Source: Alphaproteobacteria bacterium (GTDB taxonomy: Bacteria; Pseudomonadota; Alphaproteobacteria; Puniceispirillales; Puniceispirillaceae). Taken from it: a stretch of DNA of 5,301 nucleotides. The position numbers and the translations under genes were made by a program. Positions 1 through 5,301 of this stretch are shown piece after piece (within the stretch, counting starts at the first letter, position 1; each line of letters begins with the position of its first letter). The DNA is taken from the NCBI GenBank assembly GCA_009936885.1, contig JAACDT010000335.1, forward strand, positions 1-5,301, read 5' to 3'. Below the pieces are notes generated by a model. That model made no database searches. It was not told the origin of the DNA and saw only the letters and a program-made list of their open reading frames with translations.

Positions 1-347
1 ATTTTATAATCGCTGGTTTTGTTGCTTATCTTATTAATGCGAGTATTTTTATGGCTGCTTTAGGCACGCTTGTAGGCAATCCTTGGACGTTTCCGTTAAT
101 GTGGTGGTCTAGTCTTAAAGTTGGTAACTGGGCTCTTGGATACGTCCAACCAGCAAATCTAGACATAACGGTGGAGATGAACTCGATTGTATCTGACATT
201 TACTCGATAATGATACCATGGATTGTGGGGTCTTTTCTGATTTCGCTTGTTTTTGGACCTCCGATTTATTTTATCATGTATTGGTCGATGAAAAAACTTC
301 GCGAGCGATTTAGGAAAAAACATAATCAAAAAATGAAACTTTCTTGA
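1..347 (+). CDS. DUF2062 domain membrane protein, C-terminal part (5' end outside window)
   Basis: The reading frame is open from the left edge (first whole codon at position 3) to a TGA at 345-347, giving 114 residues with no stop; the true start lies upstream. An internal ATG at 51 falls inside the conserved domain and is not a credible start. Visible signs of the DUF2062 family are the segment AALGTLVGNPWTFP (encoded from about 54) followed by tryptophan-rich residues, then a long hydrophobic stretch around 210-290 that should span the membrane, and a strongly basic tail (KKLRERFRKKHNQK) likely to be cytoplasmic. DUF2062 proteins are small membrane proteins of unknown biochemical function. 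In alphaproteobacteria they are often found beside acpS-lepB-rnc-era, as here. The 159-nt gap to pdxJ may separate it from the downstream unit. Family assignment is by motif recognition; function is unknown. Confidence 0.8.
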   Translation, partial: FIIAGFVAYLINASIFMAALGTLVGNPWTFPLMWWSSLKVGNWALGYVQPANLDITVEMNSIVSDIYSIMIPWIVGSFLISLVFGPPIYFIMYWSMKKLRERFRKKHNQKMKLS

Positions 348-358
348 AACCCGCTGTT

Positions 359-490
359 CTAATTCTTTTCCATTTTATTTTTTTTTAAAAGACGAAAGAA
401 TACTCTATCCTTTAAACGTGCTAATAGTAGTCTGCTAATTAGAAGTGCTATTGGCAAAATGACTGTCAGTATATAGAAGAGGTTAACCAT
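359..490 (-). CDS. Possible small membrane peptide, 43 aa (speculative)
   Basis: This minus-strand ORF runs from ATG at 490-488 to TAG at 361-359. It fills nearly all of the space between the DUF2062 gene and pdxJ. The predicted peptide has a short polar start, a hydrophobic segment at about residues 4-25 (starting MVNLFYILTVILPIALLI) broken by one Arg, and a basic C-terminal tail rich in Lys and Arg, so it would be a one-pass membrane peptide with the tail inside. Against it: no Shine-Dalgarno sequence precedes the ATG, the frame stays open upstream into antisense pdxJ, no minus-strand promoter is evident, and an ORF of this length can arise by chance in AT-rich DNA. It also contains a run of nine A bases. 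I do not recognise a family. Short hydrophobic peptides with basic tails include type I toxins, but nothing here shows that function. Confidence 0.2.
   Translation of the reverse strand: MVNLFYILTVILPIALLISRLLLARLKDRVFFRLLKKNKMEKN
451..477 (+). promoter_or_regulatory. Weak sigma-70-like promoter candidate upstream of pdxJ
   Basis: TTGGCA at 451-456 matches the -35 consensus at five of six positions, and TATAGA at 472-477 matches the -10 consensus at four of six. The 15-nt spacer is shorter than the usual 17, so this is only a candidate. It sits about 30 nt before the pdxJ start, in the only sizeable gap before the packed gene run, where a promoter for the pdxJ-to-recO unit would be expected. 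Confidence 0.22.
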
Positions 491-494
491 AATC

Positions 495-499
495 GGGAG
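495..499 (+). promoter_or_regulatory. Ribosome binding site of pdxJ
   Basis: GGGAG lies 7 nt before the ATG at 507. It is the clearest well-spaced Shine-Dalgarno match in the window and supports that ATG as the pdxJ start. It also suggests that pdxJ can be translated independently as the first gene of the unit. Confidence 0.6.
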
Positions 500-506
500 C
501 GCTTGA

Positions 507-1235
507 ATGAGAAATATAAGACTAGGTGTAAATATCGACCACGTAGCAACATTGCGAAATGCGCGTGGAGGAACCCACCCAGACCCAATGCGTGCTGTAA
601 AAATGGTAGCGGATGCAGGCGCAGATGGCGTTACAATTCACTTAAGAGAGGATAGACGTCATATAAGAGATCAAGACGCTGAAACTATCATTAAACATTC
701 CATATTGCCTGTTAATCTTGAAATGGCGGCTAATGTTGAAATGGTCAATATCGCATGCTCTTTGAGGCCAAATGCGGTGTGTATTGTTCCTGAAAATCGC
801 ACAGAAGTTACAACTGAGGGCGGACTATTGGTGGCAGGACAGGAAAAAAAATTAACGCCATTTATTCAGCAACTAAAAGATAATAATATAAGAGTGTCAC
901 TATTTATTGACCCCCGCGACAATGAAATAGAAGCAGCTGGAAATGTTGGTGCAGATATTGTTGAATTCCACACGGGAGGCTATTGTGATGCATCATTGCT
1001 CAATAGGGATAAAAAATTAGACGATTTAATAGCTGCAGCTAAACGCGCAGATAAGTTAGGTATTGAAGTTCATGCGGGTCATGGACTAAGCTTTGATAAT
1101 GTTGCGCCAGTTTCCGCAATCGCTGAAATAAAAGAATTAAATATAGGCCACTTTATTATTGGTGAAGCTGTCTTCTCTGGTCTTGAGAATGTCATAAAGG
1201 AAATGAATCACATTATAAGAGAAGCAAGTAAGTAA
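507..1235 (+). CDS. pdxJ: Pyridoxine 5'-phosphate synthase PdxJ
   Basis: This cytosolic enzyme of DXP-dependent vitamin B6 synthesis condenses 3-amino-2-oxopropyl phosphate (from the PdxA step) with 1-deoxy-D-xylulose 5-phosphate to give pyridoxine 5'-phosphate. The product is 242 residues, against about 243 in E. coli, so it is full length. The TIM-barrel landmarks are all present: LGVNIDHVATLRNARGG near the N-terminus (Asn9, His12), HLREDRRHI with His45 and Arg47, NLEM with Glu72, VEFHTGGY with Glu153, HAGHGL with His192 (equivalent to E. coli His193), and the phosphate-binding end IGHFIIGEAVF. The ATG at 507 has a good ribosome binding site and gives the usual short N-terminus. It is the first gene of the packed run. 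Its stop (1233-1235, TAA) overlaps an ATG of a mini-ORF leading to acpS, 19 nt away. PdxJ next to AcpS is a common proteobacterial arrangement. Confidence 0.97.
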   Translation: MRNIRLGVNIDHVATLRNARGGTHPDPMRAVKMVADAGADGVTIHLREDRRHIRDQDAETIIKHSILPVNLEMAANVEMVNIACSLRPNAVCIVPENRTEVTTEGGLLVAGQEKKLTPFIQQLKDNNIRVSLFIDPRDNEIEAAGNVGADIVEFHTGGYCDASLLNRDKKLDDLIAAAKRADKLGIEVHAGHGLSFDNVAPVSAIAEIKELNIGHFIIGEAVFSGLENVIKEMNHIIREASK

Positions 1236-1258
1236 TGATAATGCGAGATATAATTTGA
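1235..1258 (+). other. Seven-codon mini-ORF bridging the pdxJ stop and the acpS TTG start
   Basis: The sequence ATG ATA ATG CGA GAT ATA ATT TGA encodes MIMRDII. Its ATG shares one base with the pdxJ stop (TAATG at 1233-1237), and its TGA at 1256-1258 overlaps the acpS TTG start at 1255-1257 (TTGA). Ribosomes ending pdxJ could restart here, translate seven codons and terminate exactly on the acpS start, which would couple expression of the two genes. This is seen directly as sequence geometry; the coupling role is inferred. The alternative is chance, or a single-base indel that removed a former in-frame ATG start of acpS. Confidence 0.3.
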
Positions 1259-1650
1259 TTGTAGGAATTGGCACAGACTTATGCGATATCCGGCGAATTG
1301 AACAGGCACGTAGTCGTTTTCCCTTAAATTTTGATAAAAAAATTCTCACCTACCGTGAGCGGGAAGAATTAAGCGCGAGATCTGAAAAAAATGCATATGT
1401 TGCACAGCGCTTTGCGGCTAAAGAAGCAATCTATAAAGCGTTTCATTTTTCCGATCAAAATAGTCTGGGCTGGCAGCAGGCTGAGATTTTAAATCAAGGA
1501 AAAAAAGGAGCTCCTGTTGTTCATCTGTACGGAAATTGTCTAAGCAAACTCAACCAGCAGTTGGCAGTCGGGCAAACAGGTGCTATTCATCTTTCTTTAA
1601 CAGACGAATATCCGTATGTTATAGCCTATGTGATATTGGAAAAAATATAA
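1255..1650 (+). CDS. acpS: Holo-[acyl-carrier-protein] synthase AcpS
   Basis: AcpS transfers the 4'-phosphopantetheine arm of coenzyme A to the conserved serine of apo-ACP, with Mg2+, and so switches on fatty-acid and lipid synthesis. It is a small trimeric cytosolic enzyme. The product is 131 residues (E. coli 126). The start MIVGIGTDLCDIRRIE carries the metal-binding Asp8, and RFAAKEAIYKAF carries the catalytic and metal-binding Glu57; both are diagnostic. The start codon is TTG at 1255. There is no in-frame ATG or GTG between the pdxJ stop and this codon, and the family's N-terminus begins exactly here. The preceding GCGAG at 1243-1247 is only a weak ribosome binding site, so translation may depend on coupling with pdxJ. 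The N-terminal segment is typical, so no residues appear to be missing. Confidence 0.95.
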   Translation: MIVGIGTDLCDIRRIEQARSRFPLNFDKKILTYREREELSARSEKNAYVAQRFAAKEAIYKAFHFSDQNSLGWQQAEILNQGKKGAPVVHLYGNCLSKLNQQLAVGQTGAIHLSLTDEYPYVIAYVILEKI

Positions 1651-1666
1651 AAAACCTAAACTCAAT

Positions 1667-2479
1667 TTGACTAAACAGGCGACTAAAGATGAAGAAAGCA
1701 AACTAATGGGTAAACATAATCCAGACTTTAAGGCATCACAGATCAAATCTGGTAAAAAGAATTCTGGCATTGCTGAGACTATCAAGACCATAGTTATTGC
1801 AGGTGTGATAGCTTTGAGCTTTCGGTCGCTAGTGGCAGAGCCATTTAATATTCCCTCTGGCTCCATGATTCCAACTTTATTGGTAGGGGATTATTTATTC
1901 GTTTCTAAATATTCCTATGGCTATTCTAAATATTCCTTTCCTTTTGCAGCTGTTCCTATCAAAAACAGAGTATTATCCACCGTTCCAGAGCGAGGGGATG
2001 TTGTAGTCTTCCGATTGCCGTCAGACGTATCCATTGATTATATTAAGCGTGTTGTTGGTCTGCCAGGTGATAGAATACAGGTTGTTGGCGGGATTTTGCA
2101 TATTAACGGAAAACAGGTCGCAAGAAGGCAAATTGGTGAAAACGATGTATCAAATGGCGTTACTAAAATGCGTTCTGCTCTGTATGAAGAGACATTTCCA
2201 GATGGGCATAAACACGTAATCCAAGAATTAAGAGATGACCTAAATTTCGATAATACACCTGTATTTAACGTACCAGATGGGCATTTGTTTATGATGGGTG
2301 ATAATAGAGATAATTCTCGTGATAGCAGAAGTAAGGCGGTTGGTTTTGTGCCTATGCAAAATTTAATTGGTCGCGCAGAATTTATGTTCTTTAGCCATAA
2401 TAACTCATCAAGCCTGTTTGAAATTTGGAAGTGGCCATTTGCCATTCGATATAACCGAATTGGTAAGGGTATTTATTAA
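1667..2479 (+). CDS. lepB: Signal peptidase I LepB
   Basis: LepB is a membrane-bound serine protease that removes signal peptides from proteins exported by Sec and Tat, cutting on the periplasmic face. With the TTG start at 1667 it is 270 residues. A polar Lys-rich N-terminus is followed by one membrane segment (about residues 41-58). The catalytic Ser66 lies in NIPSGSMIPTLLVGD, then comes the KYSYGYSKYSFPF segment, the catalytic Lys127 in DYIKRVVGLPGD, and GDNRDNSRDSR at about 211-221. The single anchor contrasts with the two-anchor E. coli enzyme and is usual in alphaproteobacteria. The start is uncertain: TTG at 1667 has no ribosome binding site, while ATG at 1706 (257 residues, all domains retained) follows an AG-rich GAAGAAAG sequence. 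The stop overlaps the rnc start by one base (TAATG). LepB next to rnc and era is a widespread bacterial arrangement. Confidence 0.95.
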   Translation: MTKQATKDEESKLMGKHNPDFKASQIKSGKKNSGIAETIKTIVIAGVIALSFRSLVAEPFNIPSGSMIPTLLVGDYLFVSKYSYGYSKYSFPFAAVPIKNRVLSTVPERGDVVVFRLPSDVSIDYIKRVVGLPGDRIQVVGGILHINGKQVARRQIGENDVSNGVTKMRSALYEETFPDGHKHVIQELRDDLNFDNTPVFNVPDGHLFMMGDNRDNSRDSRSKAVGFVPMQNLIGRAEFMFFSHNNSSSLFEIWKWPFAIRYNRIGKGIY

Positions 2480-3153
2480 TGAGTGAGGGTTCGCTCGAGA
2501 AATTACAATCCGCATTAGGGTATCAGTTTAACAACATCTCTTTATTACGGCAGGCACTTGCTCATCGTAGTGTGTTTTCAGCTGAGCTGTCTTATGAACG
2601 GCTTGAGTTCTTAGGAGATAGAGTGCTTGGATTGATTCTCGCAAAGCATCTTTTCCTTGAATTTGACCATGATGACCAAGGTAAGCTTACAAAGCGATTT
2701 CATGCACAAGCACAGCAATCAAAATTATACGAAATTGCTCTTAAAATTGAGTTGCAAAACTACATCATAGCAGAAAAAGGAACAGAGCTTGCAATCCAGC
2801 CCTCAATAATGGCAGATGTCGTAGAATCTATCATCGCCGCTCTTTATCTTGATTCTGGAATAGAAGTAGCCGATCGGTTTATATTGAGCTATTGGAATTG
2901 GAAAGGCGATGTTCCGCAAGATATAGTCTATAATCCAAAATCAGCACTTCAAGAATGGTCAGAAGCCCAAGGGTTAGGGCTGCCATCATATGAGCTTATG
3001 CAGAAAACTGGGCCAGACCATCAGGCACGCTTCACAACAAAAGTGACGATAGAGGGATTTCAACCATCAACAGGTTCTGGCGCATCGAAAAAACTATCAG
3101 AGCAGGACGCGGCAAGACAATTTATGGATTTTTTATCCAAACAGAGTATTTAG
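2479..3153 (+). CDS. rnc: Ribonuclease III
   Basis: RNase III is a homodimeric double-strand-specific endoribonuclease that cuts the 16S and 23S precursor stems and some mRNAs. The product is 224 residues (E. coli 226). The nuclease domain carries the signature ERLEFLGDRVLGL with Glu40, Glu43 and Asp47, and the second metal-binding pair Asp113 and Glu116 in MADVVESIIAALYLDSG. The double-stranded-RNA-binding domain spans about 153-221, from NPKSALQEWSEAQGLGLPSY to the Ala- and Lys-containing last helix (GASKKLSEQDAARQFMDFL). The region between the catalytic blocks (about 68-110) is more divergent than usual. The ATG overlaps the lepB stop as TAATG, and AAGGG at 2465-2469 sits 9 nt upstream as a good ribosome binding site. 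Its position beside era, another rRNA maturation gene, fits joint expression. RNase III often autoregulates its own operon mRNA, but I see no clear cleavage stem here. Confidence 0.96.
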   Translation: MSEGSLEKLQSALGYQFNNISLLRQALAHRSVFSAELSYERLEFLGDRVLGLILAKHLFLEFDHDDQGKLTKRFHAQAQQSKLYEIALKIELQNYIIAEKGTELAIQPSIMADVVESIIAALYLDSGIEVADRFILSYWNWKGDVPQDIVYNPKSALQEWSEAQGLGLPSYELMQKTGPDHQARFTTKVTIEGFQPSTGSGASKKLSEQDAARQFMDFLSKQSI

Positions 3154-3160
3154 TATCGAA

Positions 3161-4102
3161 ATGACAACAGTTCTTCAAACACCATCAAACCTTGCAACCA
3201 GAGCTGGATTTGCGGCACTGATTGGGGCGCCCAATGCAGGAAAATCAACGTTAATGAATTATATCGTTGGTGCAAAAGTATCTATTGTAACCCCGAAAGT
3301 ACAGACCACCCGCTCTCGAATACGCGGTATTGCAATGTTTGGAGAGTCGCAGATTATATTTGTAGACACCCCTGGAATTTTTAAACCAAAACGCAGATTA
3401 GATCGCGCAATGGTGCATGCAGCATGGCAAGGAACGGACGAGGCAGATGTAACCTTGTTGCTTCATGATAGTGCCCGCACCAGTCTTGATGAGGAAACCG
3501 AAGCAATAATCAAACAGATCATAAAAATAAAAGATGAGTTTCCACATCGCAAATTTGCCCTCATTCTAAATAAGATTGACCTTACCAATCCTGAGAATTT
3601 ATTGGGAAGAGCATCACAGCTCACACAAATATTAGAATTTGAAAAAATATTTATGATATCTGCTGAAAAAGGAAAAGGGGTAAAAGATTTGGTCAAATGG
3701 CTTGCAGACCAGATGCCACAAAGCCCGTTTTTGTTCGACCCTGAGGATTTATCTGACTTGCCGCAACGTCAGTTAGCAGCTGAGATATTGCGAGAGAAGC
3801 TGTTCATGAATTTACATCAAGAGTTACCGTATCAGCTTACTGTTGAAACAGATAGTTGGCAGGAAAAAGACGATGGCAGTGCAGAAATTCATGCAAGCAT
3901 TTATGTGGCAAGAGAGGGGCATCGCGGTATTGTTCTTGGAAAAAAGGGTCAGTCAATGAGGCGTATTGGCCAGTCTGCCAGATTAGAGCTTGAAGCAATG
4001 TTTGAGCGTAGGATCCATTTATTCACCCATGTCAAATACCGTAAAGACTGGATGAATGATCCTGACAGATATCGTAATTGGGACCTTGAATTTAATGCCT
4101 GA
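3161..4102 (+). CDS. era: GTPase Era, 30S subunit assembly factor
   Basis: Era is an essential GTPase that binds the 3' end of 16S rRNA and the 30S subunit during maturation, and associates with the inner face of the membrane. The product is 313 residues (E. coli 301), with a 15-residue N-terminal lead. The GTPase motifs are complete: G1 GAPNAGKST (22-30), G2 TTRSR (49-53), G3 DTPG (69-72), G4 NKID (137-140) and G5 SAEKGKG (167-173). The C-terminal KH RNA-binding domain shows IVLGKKGQSMRRIG (257-270), with the GKKG loop, and ends in the family's VKYRKDWMNDP segment. The ATG is 7 nt after the rnc stop and lacks a clear ribosome binding site, which suggests coupling to rnc translation. The last eight bases overlap recO. 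Confidence 0.97.
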   Translation: MTTVLQTPSNLATRAGFAALIGAPNAGKSTLMNYIVGAKVSIVTPKVQTTRSRIRGIAMFGESQIIFVDTPGIFKPKRRLDRAMVHAAWQGTDEADVTLLLHDSARTSLDEETEAIIKQIIKIKDEFPHRKFALILNKIDLTNPENLLGRASQLTQILEFEKIFMISAEKGKGVKDLVKWLADQMPQSPFLFDPEDLSDLPQRQLAAEILREKLFMNLHQELPYQLTVETDSWQEKDDGSAEIHASIYVAREGHRGIVLGKKGQSMRRIGQSARLELEAMFERRIHLFTHVKYRKDWMNDPDRYRNWDLEFNA

Positions 4103-4829
4103 CTGGCAGGATGAAGGCATTATTCTAAGTAATAAGCCATATGCTGAATTGCATAGTGTCACCACTATTCTGACTAAAACTCATGGCCGCCATGCAGGAT
4201 TAGTGCAGGCTGGCCAATCCGGTAAAAAGCGCTCAATGCTGCAACCTGGCTCTCTTGTTGATGCTCAATGGCGAGCAAGATTGGATGAACAGCTTGGCAC
4301 ATTCAAACTAGAACTTGCAAAAAATTATTCTGCATTAATGATAGATACACCTTTGCGCCTTTCTGCATTATCAAGTATGTGCAGCTTGTTAGAAAGTAGT
4401 TTGCCAGAGCGTGAACCACAACCAGCTTTATGGCTGGCGACAACAGCTCTGCTGCAAATAGTATCATTAAGCAAAGATGATAATGAATGGCTTAATTTCT
4501 TTGTTAAATGGGAGTTGGGCTTGCTTCAGGAATTAGGGTTTGCCCTAAAGCTAGAGACGTGCGGTGTTACGGGGTCAAGCGAGGAGCTTGCTTATGTGAG
4601 CCCTAAATCTGGAAGTGCCATTAGCAAACCAGCTGCTGGTATATATGCAGACAGGTTGCTGGTTTTGCCTATGTGCCTTGGCGGGCATGTAAAGATCGAT
4701 AATGAGCTTGCGGCCGGAATTAAAATCACAGGTCATTTTTTGCAGAAAAATATATATAATACTGTAGATAAACAATTGCCCTCCGCTAGACAAAGATTGG
4801 CAAATATGGTGGAATCATCAAATTGGTAA
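4095..4829 (+). CDS. recO: DNA repair protein RecO
   Basis: RecO works with RecR and RecF to displace SSB and load RecA on single-stranded gaps, and it also anneals DNA. The product is 244 residues, normal for the family. The N-terminal OB-fold half begins MPDWQDEGIILSNKPYAELH and contains THGRHAGLVQAG and MLQPGSLVDAQWRARLDEQLG, a pattern close to alphaproteobacterial RecO. The C-terminal helical half contains YVSPKSGSAIS (167-177) and ends with LPSARQRL. Only three Cys are present (96, 156, 194) and they are far apart, so the zinc-binding site found in some RecO proteins is absent. An ATG at 4056 in the same frame would add 13 residues inside era; I chose 4095 because DEGI-type beginnings mark the family N-terminus and it gives the compact ATGCCTGA overlap with era. 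A weak GGGA lies 11 nt upstream. Confidence 0.93.
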   Translation: MPDWQDEGIILSNKPYAELHSVTTILTKTHGRHAGLVQAGQSGKKRSMLQPGSLVDAQWRARLDEQLGTFKLELAKNYSALMIDTPLRLSALSSMCSLLESSLPEREPQPALWLATTALLQIVSLSKDDNEWLNFFVKWELGLLQELGFALKLETCGVTGSSEELAYVSPKSGSAISKPAAGIYADRLLVLPMCLGGHVKIDNELAAGIKITGHFLQKNIYNTVDKQLPSARQRLANMVESSNW

Positions 4830-4865
4830 CGCTATATATTGTATTCTAATTAAGATGACGTTATC

Positions 4866-4870
4866 AAGGA
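4866..4870 (+). promoter_or_regulatory. Ribosome binding site of parC, short spacing
   Basis: AAGGA precedes the ATG at 4874 by only 3 nt, closer than the usual 5-9. The alternative ATG at 4870 meets a stop after three codons, and in the parC frame an upstream TGA at 4856-4858 excludes an earlier start. The 4874 start therefore stands despite the tight spacing. Confidence 0.4.
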
Positions 4871-4873
4871 TGC

Positions 4874-5301
4874 ATGGTTGATTTTAATAATACACTTACA
4901 GATGTAGAAGATTCGTTTGCCGCAACAGATTTTGCATCCGCATTATCTGAGCGCTATTTAGCCTATGCGTTATCTACAATTACGTCTCGTTCTCTGCCAG
5001 ATGTACGAGATGGGCTAAAGCCAGTGCATCGCAGATTATTATACGCGATGAGACAGCTAAAACTAGACCCCGATCAGTCATTTAAAAAATCTGCACGTGT
5101 TGTTGGCGATGTAATTGGTAAATATCATCCGCACGGCGATAGTGCTATTTATGATGCAATGGTAAGGCTAGCTCAGGACTTTGCAATGAGATACCCGCTG
5201 GTTGATGGGCAGGGTAATTTTGGCAATATTGACGGCGATAATGCAGCTGCGATGCGATATACAGAAGCACGCCTTACCCAAGTCTCAAGACTACTTCTTG
5301 C
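4874..5301 (+). CDS. parC: DNA topoisomerase IV subunit A ParC, N-terminal part (3' end outside window)
   Basis: ParC is the DNA-cutting subunit of topoisomerase IV, which with ParE unlinks daughter chromosomes. The frame runs from ATG at 4874 to the right edge, giving 142 of an expected 700 or more residues. A 20-residue acidic lead is followed by [20 protein letters not shown], then [20 protein letters not shown], then [20 protein letters not shown] and the active-site segment [11 protein letters not shown] with catalytic Tyr129. The combination [24 protein letters not shown] points to ParC rather than GyrA; the two are paralogues and the diagnostic C-terminal domain is not in view. At the quinolone-sensitivity positions the protein has Ser90 and Asp94, the unmutated type. 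It lies 44 nt after recO on the same strand, with no terminator seen between, so it may be co-transcribed. ParC after recO fits alphaproteobacterial gene order. Confidence 0.92.
   Translation, partial: MVDFNNTLTDVEDSFAATDFASALSERYLAYALSTITSRSLPDVRDGLKPVHRRLLYAMRQLKLDPDQSFKKSARVVGDVIGKYHPHGDSAIYDAMVRLAQDFAMRYPLVDGQGNFGNIDGDNAAAMRYTEARLTQVSRLLL

Noticed and set aside
378..386. T9 run after the DUF2062 stop, considered as a rho-independent terminator tail
   Set aside because: No GC-rich hairpin immediately precedes it; the bases between 345 and 377 do not form a convincing stem.
421..442. Imperfect inverted repeat (CTAATAGT ... GCTAATTAG) in the gap before pdxJ, considered as a terminator or operator
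   Set aside because: The stem is AT-rich with a bulge, and no T-run follows on either strand. Weak pairing like this is expected by chance in AT-rich DNA.
1137..1866. Minus-strand ORFs at 1137-1349 and 1597-1866
   Set aside because: They lie antisense to confident genes (pdxJ/acpS and acpS/lepB), have no recognisable domains or ribosome binding sites, and look like shadow frames.
1903..1937. 14-nt direct repeat TTCTAAATATTCCT within lepB
   Set aside because: It encodes the two SKYS units of the conserved SKYSYGYSKYSFPF segment of LepB, so it follows from the protein sequence and is not a separate element.
2198..2284. 12-nt direct repeat CCAGATGGGCAT within lepB
   Set aside because: Both copies are in frame and encode PDGH in unrelated parts of LepB; a 12-base match is not evidence of a functional repeat.
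2034..2445. ORFs inside lepB on the plus (2034-2219) and minus (2038-2445) strands
   Set aside because: They are fully contained in lepB, whose catalytic motifs are clear; the overlapping frames show no family features.
4056..4094. Upstream ATG extension of recO inside era
   Set aside because: The extra 13 residues precede the normal RecO N-terminus and would give an unusual 47-nt overlap; ATG 4095 matches the family start.
3463..4793. Minus-strand ORFs at 3463-3696 (in era) and 4575-4793 (in recO)
   Set aside because: They are antisense shadows of well-supported genes with no independent coding evidence.
4830..4873. AT-rich gap between recO and parC, considered as a promoter or terminator
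   Set aside because: TATATT-like sequences occur but without a properly spaced -35 element, and there is no hairpin plus T-run; the only supportable element is the parC ribosome binding site.

Overview
The window is a conserved housekeeping gene cluster from what looks like an alphaproteobacterium with a moderately AT-rich genome. The taxonomic call is an inference from gene order (DUF2062 gene, pdxJ, acpS, lepB, rnc, era, recO, parC), which is typical of that class, and from protein details: the RecO N-terminus, the single-anchor LepB, and a topoisomerase IV A subunit with an [24 protein letters not shown] active-site segment. No genus can be assigned from the sequence alone.

Layout. Positions 1-347 hold the C-terminal part of a DUF2062 membrane protein that runs off the left edge. 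Positions 348-506 are the largest gap between confident genes. This gap carries a weak promoter-like sequence, a good ribosome binding site for pdxJ, and a speculative 43-codon membrane-peptide ORF on the minus strand (359-490). From 507 to 4829 six genes lie tightly packed on the plus strand: pdxJ, acpS, lepB, rnc, era and recO. Junctions are short or overlapping: 19 nt, 16 nt, a 1-nt overlap (TAATG), 7 nt, and an 8-nt overlap (ATGCCTGA). After a 44-nt gap, parC begins at 4874 and runs off the right edge. No RNA genes, insertion sequences, CRISPR arrays or convincing terminators were seen.

Function. The genes look like one co-transcribed essential-function unit. PdxJ makes pyridoxine 5'-phosphate (vitamin B6). 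AcpS activates acyl carrier protein for lipid synthesis. LepB cleaves signal peptides at the membrane. RNase III and Era act in rRNA processing and 30S subunit maturation. RecO loads RecA in RecF-pathway repair, and ParC decatenates chromosomes. All the enzymes whose catalytic residues I could check appear intact.

The unusual points are small. There is a 7-codon mini-ORF that exactly bridges the pdxJ stop codon and the TTG start of acpS. Two consecutive genes (acpS and probably lepB) have TTG starts in the same AATTTGA context. The minus-strand small ORF is the third. I see no evidence for a novel multi-gene system here.
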